Assembly (NCBI GenBank): GCA_036652035.1
Contig: JAVVWR010000003.1
Coordinates: 1 to 64,000, forward strand
Direction: 5' to 3'
Length of the DNA stretch: 64,000 nt
DNA from: JAEZVV01 sp036652035
Lineage (GTDB): Bacteria; Pseudomonadota; Gammaproteobacteria; Burkholderiales; Burkholderiaceae_F
A program made the position numbers and the translations under genes. Positions 38,285 to 46,454 of this stretch are shown here, piece by piece; position 1 is the first letter of the stretch; each line of letters begins with the position of its first letter. The notes under the pieces were generated by a model. That model was not told where the DNA came from. It did no database searches and saw only the letters and a list, made by a program, of their open reading frames with translations.

Positions 38285-39352
38285 TCAGGCCGGGCGGCGC
38301 AAGAGGTCGGGCAGACCGAGCCCGGGAGCCTCGCGGGCGGTGATGGCGTTCGCTTGCCATGGCGGCCAGATTTCGGCCGGCCATACCCCGGCGGCGGCGT
38401 GCCGGCCCAGGCCGCAGGCGAGCACCCGGCCGGGCAGCGCGAGCGCGAGCTGGGCGGTGGCGGCCTGCGCGATCGGCCCGTCGAAGGTGTGGGTGAGGCT
38501 CACCGCCAGTCCGCGCTCGGCCGCTTCATGGCCCAGTTGGCGGCAGCGCAGCAGCCCGCCGAGCAGGGTGGGTTTCAGGACGAGGACCTGGCAGCTGGCC
38601 GCCAATGCCGGCCAGCCGCCGGCGTGGGCGAGCGACTCGTCGGCGGCGAGCGCCACGGGCGAGTCGCGCAGCGCGGCCAGCGCCGCGCCACTGATGGGCT
38701 CCTCGACGAACTCGGGAGTGAAACAGGCCAGCGCGGCCAGTGTCGCGCCGAGCCGCGGCCCGGCGATGCGGCCGTTGGCATCAAAGCGCAACCCGACGTG
38801 CGCGCCGAACTCGGCACGCAAGGCCGCGGCCAGGGCGAGCGTCGAATCGATCTGCGCCGGGTCGAGCTTGAGCTTGAAGCAGCGCACGCCCGCTGCGTGC
38901 GCGTGGCGGGCGGTGGCGATGTCGGCCACCAGCGCCGAGAGCGGCACCGAACGCTGCGGGTCGCTGCCGCCCAGCAATCGCCAGAGCGCCACGCCGCGCT
39001 GGCGGCCGAGCCAATCGAGCAAGGCGGTTTCGAGCGCGAAGCGGGCCGCCGGAGCCTGCAGGTCGCTCGCCGCGAGCGCCCGCTCGCACCAGGCATCGGC
39101 GGCCTCGCCGGGAGCGGGCCGTGGCAGGCAGGCCCAATCGAGCCGGCCGAGTTCCTGTTCGCATAACTCGATTGTGTCGCTGCTGTAGGCGGGCAGCGGC
39201 GAGGCTTCGCCCTGGCCCCAGCCGCCGTGGTCGTCGGCGATGCGCAGCACCAGGCTCGTGCGCTGAGCCTGGCCGCGCGCCGCGCCCGCCATGCCATCGA
39301 CCGCGGCGCGAAACGTTCGCAGCTCGAACGATGGCCAGCGCGGCTCGCTCAT
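38285..39352 (-). CDS. menC: o-Succinylbenzoate synthase
   Basis: MenC dehydrates SHCHC to o-succinylbenzoate in menaquinone synthesis. The 355-residue enolase-superfamily protein has the catalytic KLKL pair, metal ligands in RFDANGR, EFVEEP and ADES, and the second catalytic lysine in VLKPTLLGG. GEASPLPAYSSDT near residue 48 is typical of the N-terminal capping domain. Last gene of menF-menD-menH-menC; its ATG overlaps the menH stop (ATGA). Confidence 0.93.
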   Translation of the reverse strand: MSEPRWPSFELRTFRAAVDGMAGAARGQAQRTSLVLRIADDHGGWGQGEASPLPAYSSDTIELCEQELGRLDWACLPRPAPGEAADAWCERALAASDLQAPAARFALETALLDWLGRQRGVALWRLLGGSDPQRSVPLSALVADIATARHAHAAGVRCFKLKLDPAQIDSTLALAAALRAEFGAHVGLRFDANGRIAGPRLGATLAALACFTPEFVEEPISGAALAALRDSPVALAADESLAHAGGWPALAASCQVLVLKPTLLGGLLRCRQLGHEAAERGLAVSLTHTFDGPIAQAATAQLALALPGRVLACGLGRHAAAGVWPAEIWPPWQANAITAREAPGLGLPDLLRRPA

Positions 39353-40104
39353 GAGTGCGCCGCGAGCAGAGTTGAGGTCACGATCTCGGGCGCTTCGAGC
39401 AAGACGTTATGTCCGGCGTTCTCAACCACGATCAGCCGCGCCTGCGGCAGGAGGCTGAGCGCCTCGGTGGCGAGCGCGCGGAACTTGGTGTCGCGCTCGC
39501 CCACCATCAGGGTGACGGGCACATCGATCGTCGCCAGATGCGGCCGCCAGTCCGGCATGCGCGCCAGCGACAGGGCCCGCATCGCCCGCGCCAGGCCAGG
39601 GCCGTCGTGGCTCTGGCGGATCGTCTGCTGCTCGGTCTGGACGGCGGCGGCCAGACCGGCCTGCGACGCAAAGATCGGCTGGCCGGCCCATTGCCGCGCG
39701 AACTCGGCCGCGCCAGCGGTTTCGGCGATCTCGGCCCAGCGCTCGTCGGCGGCGGCGCGGTCGGTTCGAGCCGGGTCGCTGGCAGCCAGTCCCGGGTGGC
39801 CGCCGATCAGGGTCGCGCCGGAAAAGAGCGGGCGGTGCCGCACCAGCAGGCCGAACGCGACCCGCGCGCCGAGGGAGTAGCCGCACAGATGCGCGCCCGC
39901 CAACCCCGCGTCGGCCATCACGCCCGCCAGGCGGTCGATTTCGTCATAAAAGCTCGCCGCGCTCGCGGGCTGATGAGCGTGGCCCATCAGCGCGGGAGCG
40001 AGCACCGCGCCGCGTGCGGCCAGCGGCGCCGCCACCTGCGTCCACGATGCGGGCGCGCCGGCAAAGCCGTGCAGCAGGACCCAGGCGGGAGCTTTACCGC
40101 CCAT
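39349..40104 (-). CDS. menH: SHCHC synthase (MenH), alpha/beta hydrolase
   Basis: MenH removes pyruvate from SEPHCHC, the product of MenD. The 251-residue alpha/beta-hydrolase has the oxyanion region LLHGFAGAPASW (about 9-20), the nucleophile elbow GYSLGAR and a C-terminal GHNVLLE with the catalytic His; VGERDTKF supplies the acid. Context between menD and menC makes the assignment much firmer than fold alone. Its start overlaps the menD end by 11 bases. Confidence 0.9.
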   Translation of the reverse strand: MGGKAPAWVLLHGFAGAPASWTQVAAPLAARGAVLAPALMGHAHQPASAASFYDEIDRLAGVMADAGLAGAHLCGYSLGARVAFGLLVRHRPLFSGATLIGGHPGLAASDPARTDRAAADERWAEIAETAGAAEFARQWAGQPIFASQAGLAAAVQTEQQTIRQSHDGPGLARAMRALSLARMPDWRPHLATIDVPVTLMVGERDTKFRALATEALSLLPQARLIVVENAGHNVLLEAPEIVTSTLLAAHS

Positions 40105-41860
40105 CGCTGGCCAGGGCGGCGAGCACGCGGCTTTGCACTTCGGCTGCGCCGTGCGGCGGCACTACGGCTTCGATCAGCGAGCCGCTGCGGTGGCCGAGCG
40201 CGGCCTGGATCGCGGCCGCCAGATCGCCGCGCGATCCGACCCGTGCATAGCTCATGCGGTAGAGGCGGGCGGCGTGTTCGATCTCGACCGCGTGCGGGGT
40301 GGTGAAGTGGTGCAACTCGTCGGCGTGGTCGGCGCGCGCGATCGGCAGCTGCTCGAAAATGCGGCCGCCGCCGTTGTTGACGACCACGATCACGAGCGAC
40401 CGTTGGGCCGCGGCCGCCAGCATCAGCCCGCCGATGTCGTGCAGCAGGCTCACGTCGCCCACCAGCAGAGCAACCGGCTCCGTGGCTGCGCTGGCCGTGC
40501 CCGCGGCGCCGCTCACCAGGCCGTCGATGCCGCTCGCGCCGCGCTGGGTCAGCACGCGCAGGCGTGGCGCGGGGCCGTGGCAATACGCGTCGACGCTGCG
40601 CAGCGGCAGGCTGTTGCCCAGCACCAGCCAGCTGTCGGCGGGCAGAGCCGCGCACACGGTTTGCGCCACCGCCGCTTCGCTCCAGCCGCCGGGGGCGAGC
40701 GCGGGGTCGGCGGCGATCGTGCTTCGAACCGTCTGCTCGGCGCGAGTCAATGCGTTCTTGAAGTCGTGGCTCGCGGGCGCGGCGCGGCGCCGCAGCTCGG
40801 CTGTGAGCCGCTCGCAGGTGTCGGCGAGATCGGCGTGAACGATCGCCGCCGCGCTGTTGTGCGGGTCGGGCCAGCCACTGGGCGCGAGCACGATGCGTTC
40901 GATCTCGGGGTGGCGCTCGACCCAGCGCTCCCAGGCGCCCGAGGTTGGCGGCGCGCCGATCTGGAGAATGCAATCGGGTCGAAGATCGGTCTCGCCCGCG
41001 GGCAGGCGGTAGATCCAGTCAAAGCCGGTGACGGCGGCATCGGCGTCGCCAGTAAAGCGCAGCTGGCTCGCGGCTTCGGGCAGCAGGGCAAAGCCGCTGG
41101 CAGCGGCCAGGGCCGCCACCGCGGCGCGCGCTTGACCCTGCTCGGCAGGGGCCGGGCCGGCGACGATCACGCCACGGCGGGCGGCGCCCAGCCGGTCGGC
41201 CAAGGCTTCGATTGCGGCGTTGTCGAGCGTGAGGCGGGGCTCGAACACGGCCGTGATCGGCTGGTGGCACAAGGCCGCGACCGCTTCGCTCAAGGCTTGG
41301 CCAGCGCTTGAGGTGGCGGCTGTCGGTTCAAGCGGCTTGCGCGCGCGCAGGTTGAGGTGGACCGGGCCGGGGCGCGGCGCGCGGCTCAAGGCCACGGCTT
41401 GCGCCGCCAGCCGCCGCAGCCCGCGCAGCGAACTGGGGGTGGCGTCGGGCGCGCCGACGTCAACCACCCGGCGCACATAACCGGCCAGCAAGGGCGCCTG
41501 GTCGATCGCCTGGTTGGCGCCGACGTGGATCAGCTCGATCGGCCGGTCGGCGGTGAGGATCAGCAGTGGAATGCCGGCGGCGTCGGCTTCGATCACCGCG
41601 GGCAGGTAATGCGCGCCGGCGCTGCCGGAGGTGCAGACCAGAACGCTAGGCCGGCCGGTGACGCGGGCCTGGCCTAGCGCGAAGAAGGCGGCGGCGCGTT
41701 CGTCGATCACGTCGGTCACGCGCAGGCCGGGCTGGTGCGCCGCGGCCAGAACGAAGGGCGTGTTGCGCGAGCCGGGGCTGGCGACGACATCGGTGACGCC
41801 AGCGGCGGCCAGGCTGTCAAACAGCAGGCGCGACCATTCGGTCAGCAGGTTTTCGGGCAT
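40094..41860 (-). CDS. menD: SEPHCHC synthase (MenD)
   Basis: The ThDP enzyme that adds decarboxylated 2-oxoglutarate to isochorismate. From the ATG at 41860 it has 588 residues: ASPGSRNTPFVLAA, then DERAAAFFALG with the ThDP-activating glutamate, and LTADRPIELIHVGANQAIDQ in the N-terminal third. The ThDP motif GDVSLLHD...VVVNN lies near the C-terminus. Longer in-frame sequence upstream belongs to menF in another frame. Confidence 0.95.
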   Translation of the reverse strand: MPENLLTEWSRLLFDSLAAAGVTDVVASPGSRNTPFVLAAAHQPGLRVTDVIDERAAAFFALGQARVTGRPSVLVCTSGSAGAHYLPAVIEADAAGIPLLILTADRPIELIHVGANQAIDQAPLLAGYVRRVVDVGAPDATPSSLRGLRRLAAQAVALSRAPRPGPVHLNLRARKPLEPTAATSSAGQALSEAVAALCHQPITAVFEPRLTLDNAAIEALADRLGAARRGVIVAGPAPAEQGQARAAVAALAAASGFALLPEAASQLRFTGDADAAVTGFDWIYRLPAGETDLRPDCILQIGAPPTSGAWERWVERHPEIERIVLAPSGWPDPHNSAAAIVHADLADTCERLTAELRRRAAPASHDFKNALTRAEQTVRSTIAADPALAPGGWSEAAVAQTVCAALPADSWLVLGNSLPLRSVDAYCHGPAPRLRVLTQRGASGIDGLVSGAAGTASAATEPVALLVGDVSLLHDIGGLMLAAAAQRSLVIVVVNNGGGRIFEQLPIARADHADELHHFTTPHAVEIEHAARLYRMSYARVGSRGDLAAAIQAALGHRSGSLIEAVVPPHGAAEVQSRVLAALASDGR

Positions 41861-41892
41861 TCGGTGGCTCGTGGAAGAGGCGGCGTTGGCGC

Positions 41893-43236
41893 TCAGTCGG
41901 CCAGCACGCCCAAGGCTCGCAGCATGACGCGCTGCTTGAGTTCGGTCTCGGCCAGTTCGTGCTCGGCGTCCGAGCCGGCAACGATGCCGGCGCCGGCGAA
42001 GACGTAGGCACGCTCGCCCGCGATCAGGCCCGAGCGCAGAGCGACCACGAACTCGCCGTCGCCGCTGGCGTCGAACCAGCCCACCGGAGCGGCATACCAG
42101 CCGCGCGGGCTGGTCTCGGCGGCGGTGATGATCTCGAAGGCGGCGGCGCGCGGCGTGCCGCAGGTCGCCGGGGTCGGGTGCAGACGCGAGCACAGCTCGA
42201 TCACATGCGTGGGCTGGCCAAGCCGCCCTTCGATCGGTGTGGCGAGGTGGTAGAGACGCTTTAACTCGCGGATCTGGGGCGAGGCCGGCACCGACAGGCT
42301 GGTGCACAGCGGCGCGAGCGCTTCGCCCACGCCCTGGCAGACCAGCTGGTGTTCGCGCCGGTCCTTGGTGCTGGCGAGCAGGTCGGCAGCGCTGCCGGCG
42401 GCTTTGGCGAGCGTGCCGGCGAGCGCATCGCTCTCGACCTTGAGCCCGGCGCGGCGGATCAGCCGCTCGGGCGTCGCGCCCAGCAAGGTGGCTCCCGCGC
42501 GGCCCAGCGCGTAACGCCAGACCCGGCCGCTTTCATCGGCCAGAGCGGCAAGAACCGCGCTCACCGCGGGGGCTTGTTCGAACTGCACTTCGCTGCTGTG
42601 GGCGGCGACCACCTTGCGCACGGCCCCGGCGCCGATGGCCGAGAGGATGTCGCCCACCTGGCGGCGCCACGTGACGGGGTCGGGCGGCAGGACGCGCGCG
42701 GCGGCAGTGTCGGGTCCGGCGGGTTCAGGCGAGCCGGGCTGAGCCAGTTCGACCAAGTCGGCGAGCGTTGCCGCCAGGTCGGCGCCGGCGTGCGGCGAGG
42801 CTATCTCGCACACCAGTTGCAACCAGGCGCGGCCCTCGGCCTGCCAATAGGTCAGGCGCGGCAGGACAAAGCTGGCGTCGCCGAAATCGCCCCAGAAGGG
42901 TGCGGCAGCGCCTCCCGGAGCAAAGGCAAAGCCGCCCCACAGGCGCGGCAGGGGCGCGGCGCCCGGCGCGCCGGCGTCGATCGCGGCAAGCAAGTCCTCG
43001 CCGGCGGCTTGCAGCGCCGACATGCGCTCGTCGCCCGTGGCGGCAACCTTGGCCGCCACGCCCCAGGCCACGGCGGCCGCGCCCTCGGGCGGCGACCAGA
43101 ACACCGATTCGCCCGCGCCAAAGCGGCCATACACCGCGTCGAGCGAGAGCCATGGCGCGTCGCAGGTATGAACGCGCCAGCGCGGCGCAACGGGCTCGAT
43201 TTGCGCGCGGCGGGACAGGCGTTCGCTTACCGGCAT
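41893..43236 (-). CDS. menF: Menaquinone-type isochorismate synthase
   Basis: MenF converts chorismate to isochorismate, the committed step to menaquinone. The 447-residue protein has the chorismate-enzyme core: RKVVAAHSSEVQFE, GATPERLIRR, SDALAGTLAKA, STKDRREHQLVC, the active-site SRLHPTPATCGTPR and FAGAGIVAGSDAEHELAETELK. Isochorismate synthase is preferred over anthranilate or salicylate synthase because menD, menH and menC follow. The ATG at 43236 has no strong ribosome site; a TTG at 43338 is in frame but falls inside the leader hairpin and adds non-family sequence. Confidence 0.92.
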   Translation of the reverse strand: MPVSERLSRRAQIEPVAPRWRVHTCDAPWLSLDAVYGRFGAGESVFWSPPEGAAAVAWGVAAKVAATGDERMSALQAAGEDLLAAIDAGAPGAAPLPRLWGGFAFAPGGAAAPFWGDFGDASFVLPRLTYWQAEGRAWLQLVCEIASPHAGADLAATLADLVELAQPGSPEPAGPDTAAARVLPPDPVTWRRQVGDILSAIGAGAVRKVVAAHSSEVQFEQAPAVSAVLAALADESGRVWRYALGRAGATLLGATPERLIRRAGLKVESDALAGTLAKAAGSAADLLASTKDRREHQLVCQGVGEALAPLCTSLSVPASPQIRELKRLYHLATPIEGRLGQPTHVIELCSRLHPTPATCGTPRAAAFEIITAAETSPRGWYAAPVGWFDASGDGEFVVALRSGLIAGERAYVFAGAGIVAGSDAEHELAETELKQRVMLRALGVLAD

Positions 43237-43540
43237 CGGATGGCGCCAGTGGTGGGGTGGGCGTACGAAAACATCGACATGAAACGGGCGAGCAAAGACC
43301 GGAAGTGGCGAGAAAAAAACAGGGTCTGGCAAGGACAAGCCGGTGCCAGACCACGGCGCCGGAGTCTAACAACCCGGGGGCTGGGGCAGCCCAGGAACTG
43401 CGGGCTTGCCGCAATACGTGAGCGCCCGCCGGGCCGACAGATGGCGCTGCATTGGCGCTCTAGGGTCGCGGCGGCGGCTGGGCTAGAGTGCTCTCACGCC
43501 ACCGATCGGTGGGTTTGCTGTCGGATCCGGAGCCAATCGA
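43237..43540. promoter_or_regulatory. Divergent intergenic region menF / aidB-like
   Basis: 304 bp without a gene. It must hold both divergent promoters. Its clearest element is the minus-strand terminator-like hairpin at 43313-43352, listed separately. No FNR-type TTGAT-N4-ATCAA site was found, and no obvious -35/-10 pair. Confidence 0.6.
43313..43352 (-). promoter_or_regulatory. menF: Terminator-like hairpin in the menF leader (putative attenuator)
   Basis: Read on the minus strand: GGTCTGGCA, a 12-base loop, TGCCAGACC (perfect 9-bp stem), CTG, then seven T. This is intrinsic-terminator architecture 77 bases upstream of the menF start and oriented with menF. No minus-strand gene lies upstream for it to terminate, so leader attenuation is the natural reading. 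Confidence 0.6.
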
Positions 43541-45181
43541 ATGAACCGATTGCCGTTGGACGCAACGCATGAAGTGCTCAACCAGCCGCCGCCGCTAGAA
43601 GTCAATCTGTGGCGGATCGACCACCCGCTGCGCGACTGGGTCGGGCGGTTCGGCGCCGACTGGGCCGATGCGCGGCTCGATACTTACGGCGCGCTGGCCG
43701 GCGGTCCGCTGATGGCGGCGGGCTTTCTTGCTGAGCGCCACCGGCCCGAGCTCAGGACTCACGACCGCTTCGGCCACCGGATCGACCAGGTCGAATTTCA
43801 CCCCGCGTATCACGAGCTGATGCGCGCCGGCGTCGAGCACGGCATTAGTTCTCTGCCCTGGGTCGAGCCCCGCCCTGGCGCCCAGGTGGCGCGAGCGGCG
43901 CTGGCCTACCTGCACAACCAGGCCGACGCCGGCAGCTCATGCCCCTTGACCATGAGCTTTGCCAGCGTGCCGGTGATCCGCGCCCAGCCCGGCCTGGCCG
44001 AACGGTGGTGTCCGCGGCTGCTGTCGGCCCGCTACGACCCGCGCTGCCTGCCGATTGGGCAAAAGTCGGGAGCGACGATCGGCATGGCCATGACCGAAAA
44101 ACAGGGCGGCACCGATGTGCGCGCCAACACCACGCGCGCCTGGCCGGTGGGGGCGGGCGGACCGGGTCAGGCTTACGAGCTGATCGGCCACAAGTGGTTC
44201 TGCTCGGCGCCGATGAGCGATGCCTTTCTGGTGCTGGCGCAGACCGAGGCCGGTCTGTCGTGCTTCCTGCTGCCGCGGCTGCGCCCCGATGGCAGCGTCA
44301 ATGCGTTCGAGATCCAGCGCCTCAAGGACAAGCTGGGGAACGGGTCGAATGCGTCGGGCGAGGTCGAGTTCCGCGGCGCTCTGGCGTGGCTGCTGGGCGA
44401 GCCCGGGCGCGGCGTGGCGACCATCATCGAGATGGTGGCCCTGACCCGCTTCGATTGCATGATCGGTTCGAGCGCGCTGATGCGGCAGGCGCTGACCCAG
44501 GCCTTGCACCACGCGGCGCATCGCGCGGTGAGCGGGCGTTGGCTGATCGATCAGCCGCTGATGCGCAACGTGCTTGCCGATCTGGCGCTCGAGAGCGAAG
44601 CGGCGATTGCGCTGACGCTGCGCCTGGCTCATGCGCTCGACCAGCCCGCGAACAGCCACGAGGCGCGGCTCGCCCGCGTCCTGACCGCGATTGGCAAGTT
44701 CTGGGTCTGCAAGCGGGCGCCGGCGATGATCAACGAAGCGCAGGAGTGCCTGGGCGGCGCCGGCTACGTCGAAGAGAGCATCGTGCCGCGGCTCTACCGC
44801 GAAGCGCCGGTCAATTCGATCTGGGAAGGCTCGGGCAATGTGCAATGCCTCGACGTTCTGCGCGCTCTGGCGCGCGAGCCCGGGGTGCGGGACGCCTTGT
44901 TCGACGAACTCGACGGTGGCCATGGCGATCCGCGTCTGGCCGCGCATCTCGCCCGGCTCGAGGCCGAACTCGCCGATCCCGACGAGTTGCCGCAGCGCGC
45001 GCGGCGACTCACCGCAGGGCTGGCGCTGGCGCTGCAGGCCAGCCTCTTGTTGCGCTCGGGGAAGGCCGATCTGGCCGAGGCTTTCATCGCCAGCCGGATC
45101 GCAAGCCAGCACACGGTCTACGGCACCTTGCCGCGGGGCGCGGCGATCGACGCTGTGCTGGCCGGGGTGGCCTGGGCCTGA
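43541..45181 (+). CDS. aidB: AidB-like acyl-CoA dehydrogenase family protein
   Basis: A 546-residue flavoprotein of the AidB branch, induced by alkylating agents in E. coli; its enzymatic substrate is unresolved. NQPPPLEVNLWRIDHPLRDWV near the N-terminus and AMTEKQGGTDVRANTT, GHKWFCSAPMSDAFLVLAQ, NEAQECLGGAGYVEES and YREAPVNSIWEGSGNVQCLDVLRAL are characteristic of AidB rather than fatty-acid dehydrogenases. Length matches E. coli AidB (541). Divergent from menF, with no evident functional link. Confidence 0.93.
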   Translation: MNRLPLDATHEVLNQPPPLEVNLWRIDHPLRDWVGRFGADWADARLDTYGALAGGPLMAAGFLAERHRPELRTHDRFGHRIDQVEFHPAYHELMRAGVEHGISSLPWVEPRPGAQVARAALAYLHNQADAGSSCPLTMSFASVPVIRAQPGLAERWCPRLLSARYDPRCLPIGQKSGATIGMAMTEKQGGTDVRANTTRAWPVGAGGPGQAYELIGHKWFCSAPMSDAFLVLAQTEAGLSCFLLPRLRPDGSVNAFEIQRLKDKLGNGSNASGEVEFRGALAWLLGEPGRGVATIIEMVALTRFDCMIGSSALMRQALTQALHHAAHRAVSGRWLIDQPLMRNVLADLALESEAAIALTLRLAHALDQPANSHEARLARVLTAIGKFWVCKRAPAMINEAQECLGGAGYVEESIVPRLYREAPVNSIWEGSGNVQCLDVLRALAREPGVRDALFDELDGGHGDPRLAAHLARLEAELADPDELPQRARRLTAGLALALQASLLLRSGKADLAEAFIASRIASQHTVYGTLPRGAAIDAVLAGVAWA

Positions 45182-45194
45182 GCGCGATCCGCGT

Positions 45195-45224
45195 AAAAAA
45201 ACAGGGGCGCCGCGGCGCCCCTGT
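45195..45224 (-). terminator. Intrinsic terminator between aidB and ferredoxin reductase, probably bidirectional
   Basis: ACAGGGGCGCC and GGCGCCCCTGT form a near-continuous palindrome. A run of seven A at 45195-45201 gives a U-tract on the minus strand, so it ends the reductase transcript (stop 15 bases away) and probably also that of aidB. Confidence 0.88.
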
Positions 45225-45239
45225 TGTCAGTGGTGATGC

Positions 45240-46319
45240 TCAGTCGAAGACCGGGGTTTCGACGCCCAGCACCTTGTGCAGCTTGGGACTGGTGGTGGTG
45301 TACTGCAGGTGGATCTTCTTCTGCGGGAAGACGATCTCGCCCGCGGCGAAGGCGGCCAGCGCCGCTTCGTGAAAGCCCGAGAGGATCAGCTTCTTCTTGC
45401 CGGGGTAGGTGTTGATGTCGCCCACGGCAAAGATGCCGCGCTCGCTGGTCTCGAACTTTTCGGTGTCGACCACGAGCTGCTTGCGTTCGATCTGCAGGCC
45501 CCACTCAGCGATCGGGCCGAGCTTCGGGCTCAGGCCGAAGAAGACCAGCAGGTGGTCGAGCGGCATGCGGCGGGTCACGCCGTCACCGCCGGTGACGCGC
45601 ACCTCGGCGAGCTGACCGTCCTTTTCCTCGAAGCCCGAGATCTGGCCGACCTGGAACTGCATCTCGTACTGATCGCACAGCTCGCGCATCTTGGCGACCG
45701 AGGCGGGCGCGGCGCGGAAACCGTCGCGCCGGTGCAGCAGCACCACGCTCTCGGCGCGGCCCACGAAGTTGAGCGCCCAGTCGAGCGCGCTGTCGCCGCC
45801 GCCGCAGATCACCAGGTTCTTGCCATCGAACAGGCTGGGGTCCTTGACGCGGTAGTGCAGCTGGCTGTTCTCGAACTTCTCGATCTCGGGAACCTTGAGC
45901 GTGCGCGCCTGGAAGCTGCCCACACCGGCGGCGATGAACACGGTCTTGGTGATGAATTCGGTACCGGCGCTGGTGGCGACGAAGAAGCGGCCGTCGGCGC
46001 GGCGCTCGACCTGGGTGACTTCCTGGCCGAGGTGGAAGGTCGCGCCGAAGGGCTCGATCTGCTTCAACAGGTTGTCGGTCAGTTCGCGGCCGGTGCACAC
46101 CGGCACGGCGGGAATGTCGTAGATCGGCTTGTCGGGGTAGAGCTCGATGCACTGGCCGCCCACGCCCACGAGCGAGTCGATCACATGCGCCTTGATCTCG
46201 AGCAGGCCGAGCTCGAACACCTGGAACAGCCCCACGGGGCCGGCGCCGACGATCACGGCATCGGTTTCGATCGGGCCGCCAGCGGCGGGAGCGACGGGGT
46301 TCTGTTCGGCTGCGTTCAT
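45240..46319 (-). CDS. Ferredoxin/flavodoxin-NADP+ reductase, thioredoxin-reductase-like type
   Basis: A 359-residue FAD/NADPH protein. VGAGPVGLFQVFELGLLEIKAHVID binds FAD, VICGGGDSALDWAL binds NADPH and FAVGDINTYPGKKKLILSGFHEAALAA closes the FAD site. The redox-active CxxC of true thioredoxin reductases is missing, placing it in the TrxR-like FNR class. I chose the ATG at 46319; the upstream extension lacks family similarity. Monocistronic, with its own terminator. Confidence 0.9.
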   Translation of the reverse strand: MNAAEQNPVAPAAGGPIETDAVIVGAGPVGLFQVFELGLLEIKAHVIDSLVGVGGQCIELYPDKPIYDIPAVPVCTGRELTDNLLKQIEPFGATFHLGQEVTQVERRADGRFFVATSAGTEFITKTVFIAAGVGSFQARTLKVPEIEKFENSQLHYRVKDPSLFDGKNLVICGGGDSALDWALNFVGRAESVVLLHRRDGFRAAPASVAKMRELCDQYEMQFQVGQISGFEEKDGQLAEVRVTGGDGVTRRMPLDHLLVFFGLSPKLGPIAEWGLQIERKQLVVDTEKFETSERGIFAVGDINTYPGKKKLILSGFHEAALAAFAAGEIVFPQKKIHLQYTTTSPKLHKVLGVETPVFD

Positions 46320-46454
46320 CTTCGGGTCGGGCCGGGCGCGGCAAGAGCGTCCGGCAAAATCTGCGGGGCCACTATTGTTGCATTGCACCGGCCCTCGTTA
46401 CTACCCGGACTTGCTTGATGGCGAGCAAGGGAAATCCCGGTTTGATGCTGGGGA

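Noticed and set aside
43237..43338. Longer MenF starting at a TTG at 43338
   Set aside because: It would place the start inside the terminator-like hairpin and add about 34 residues unlike the family.
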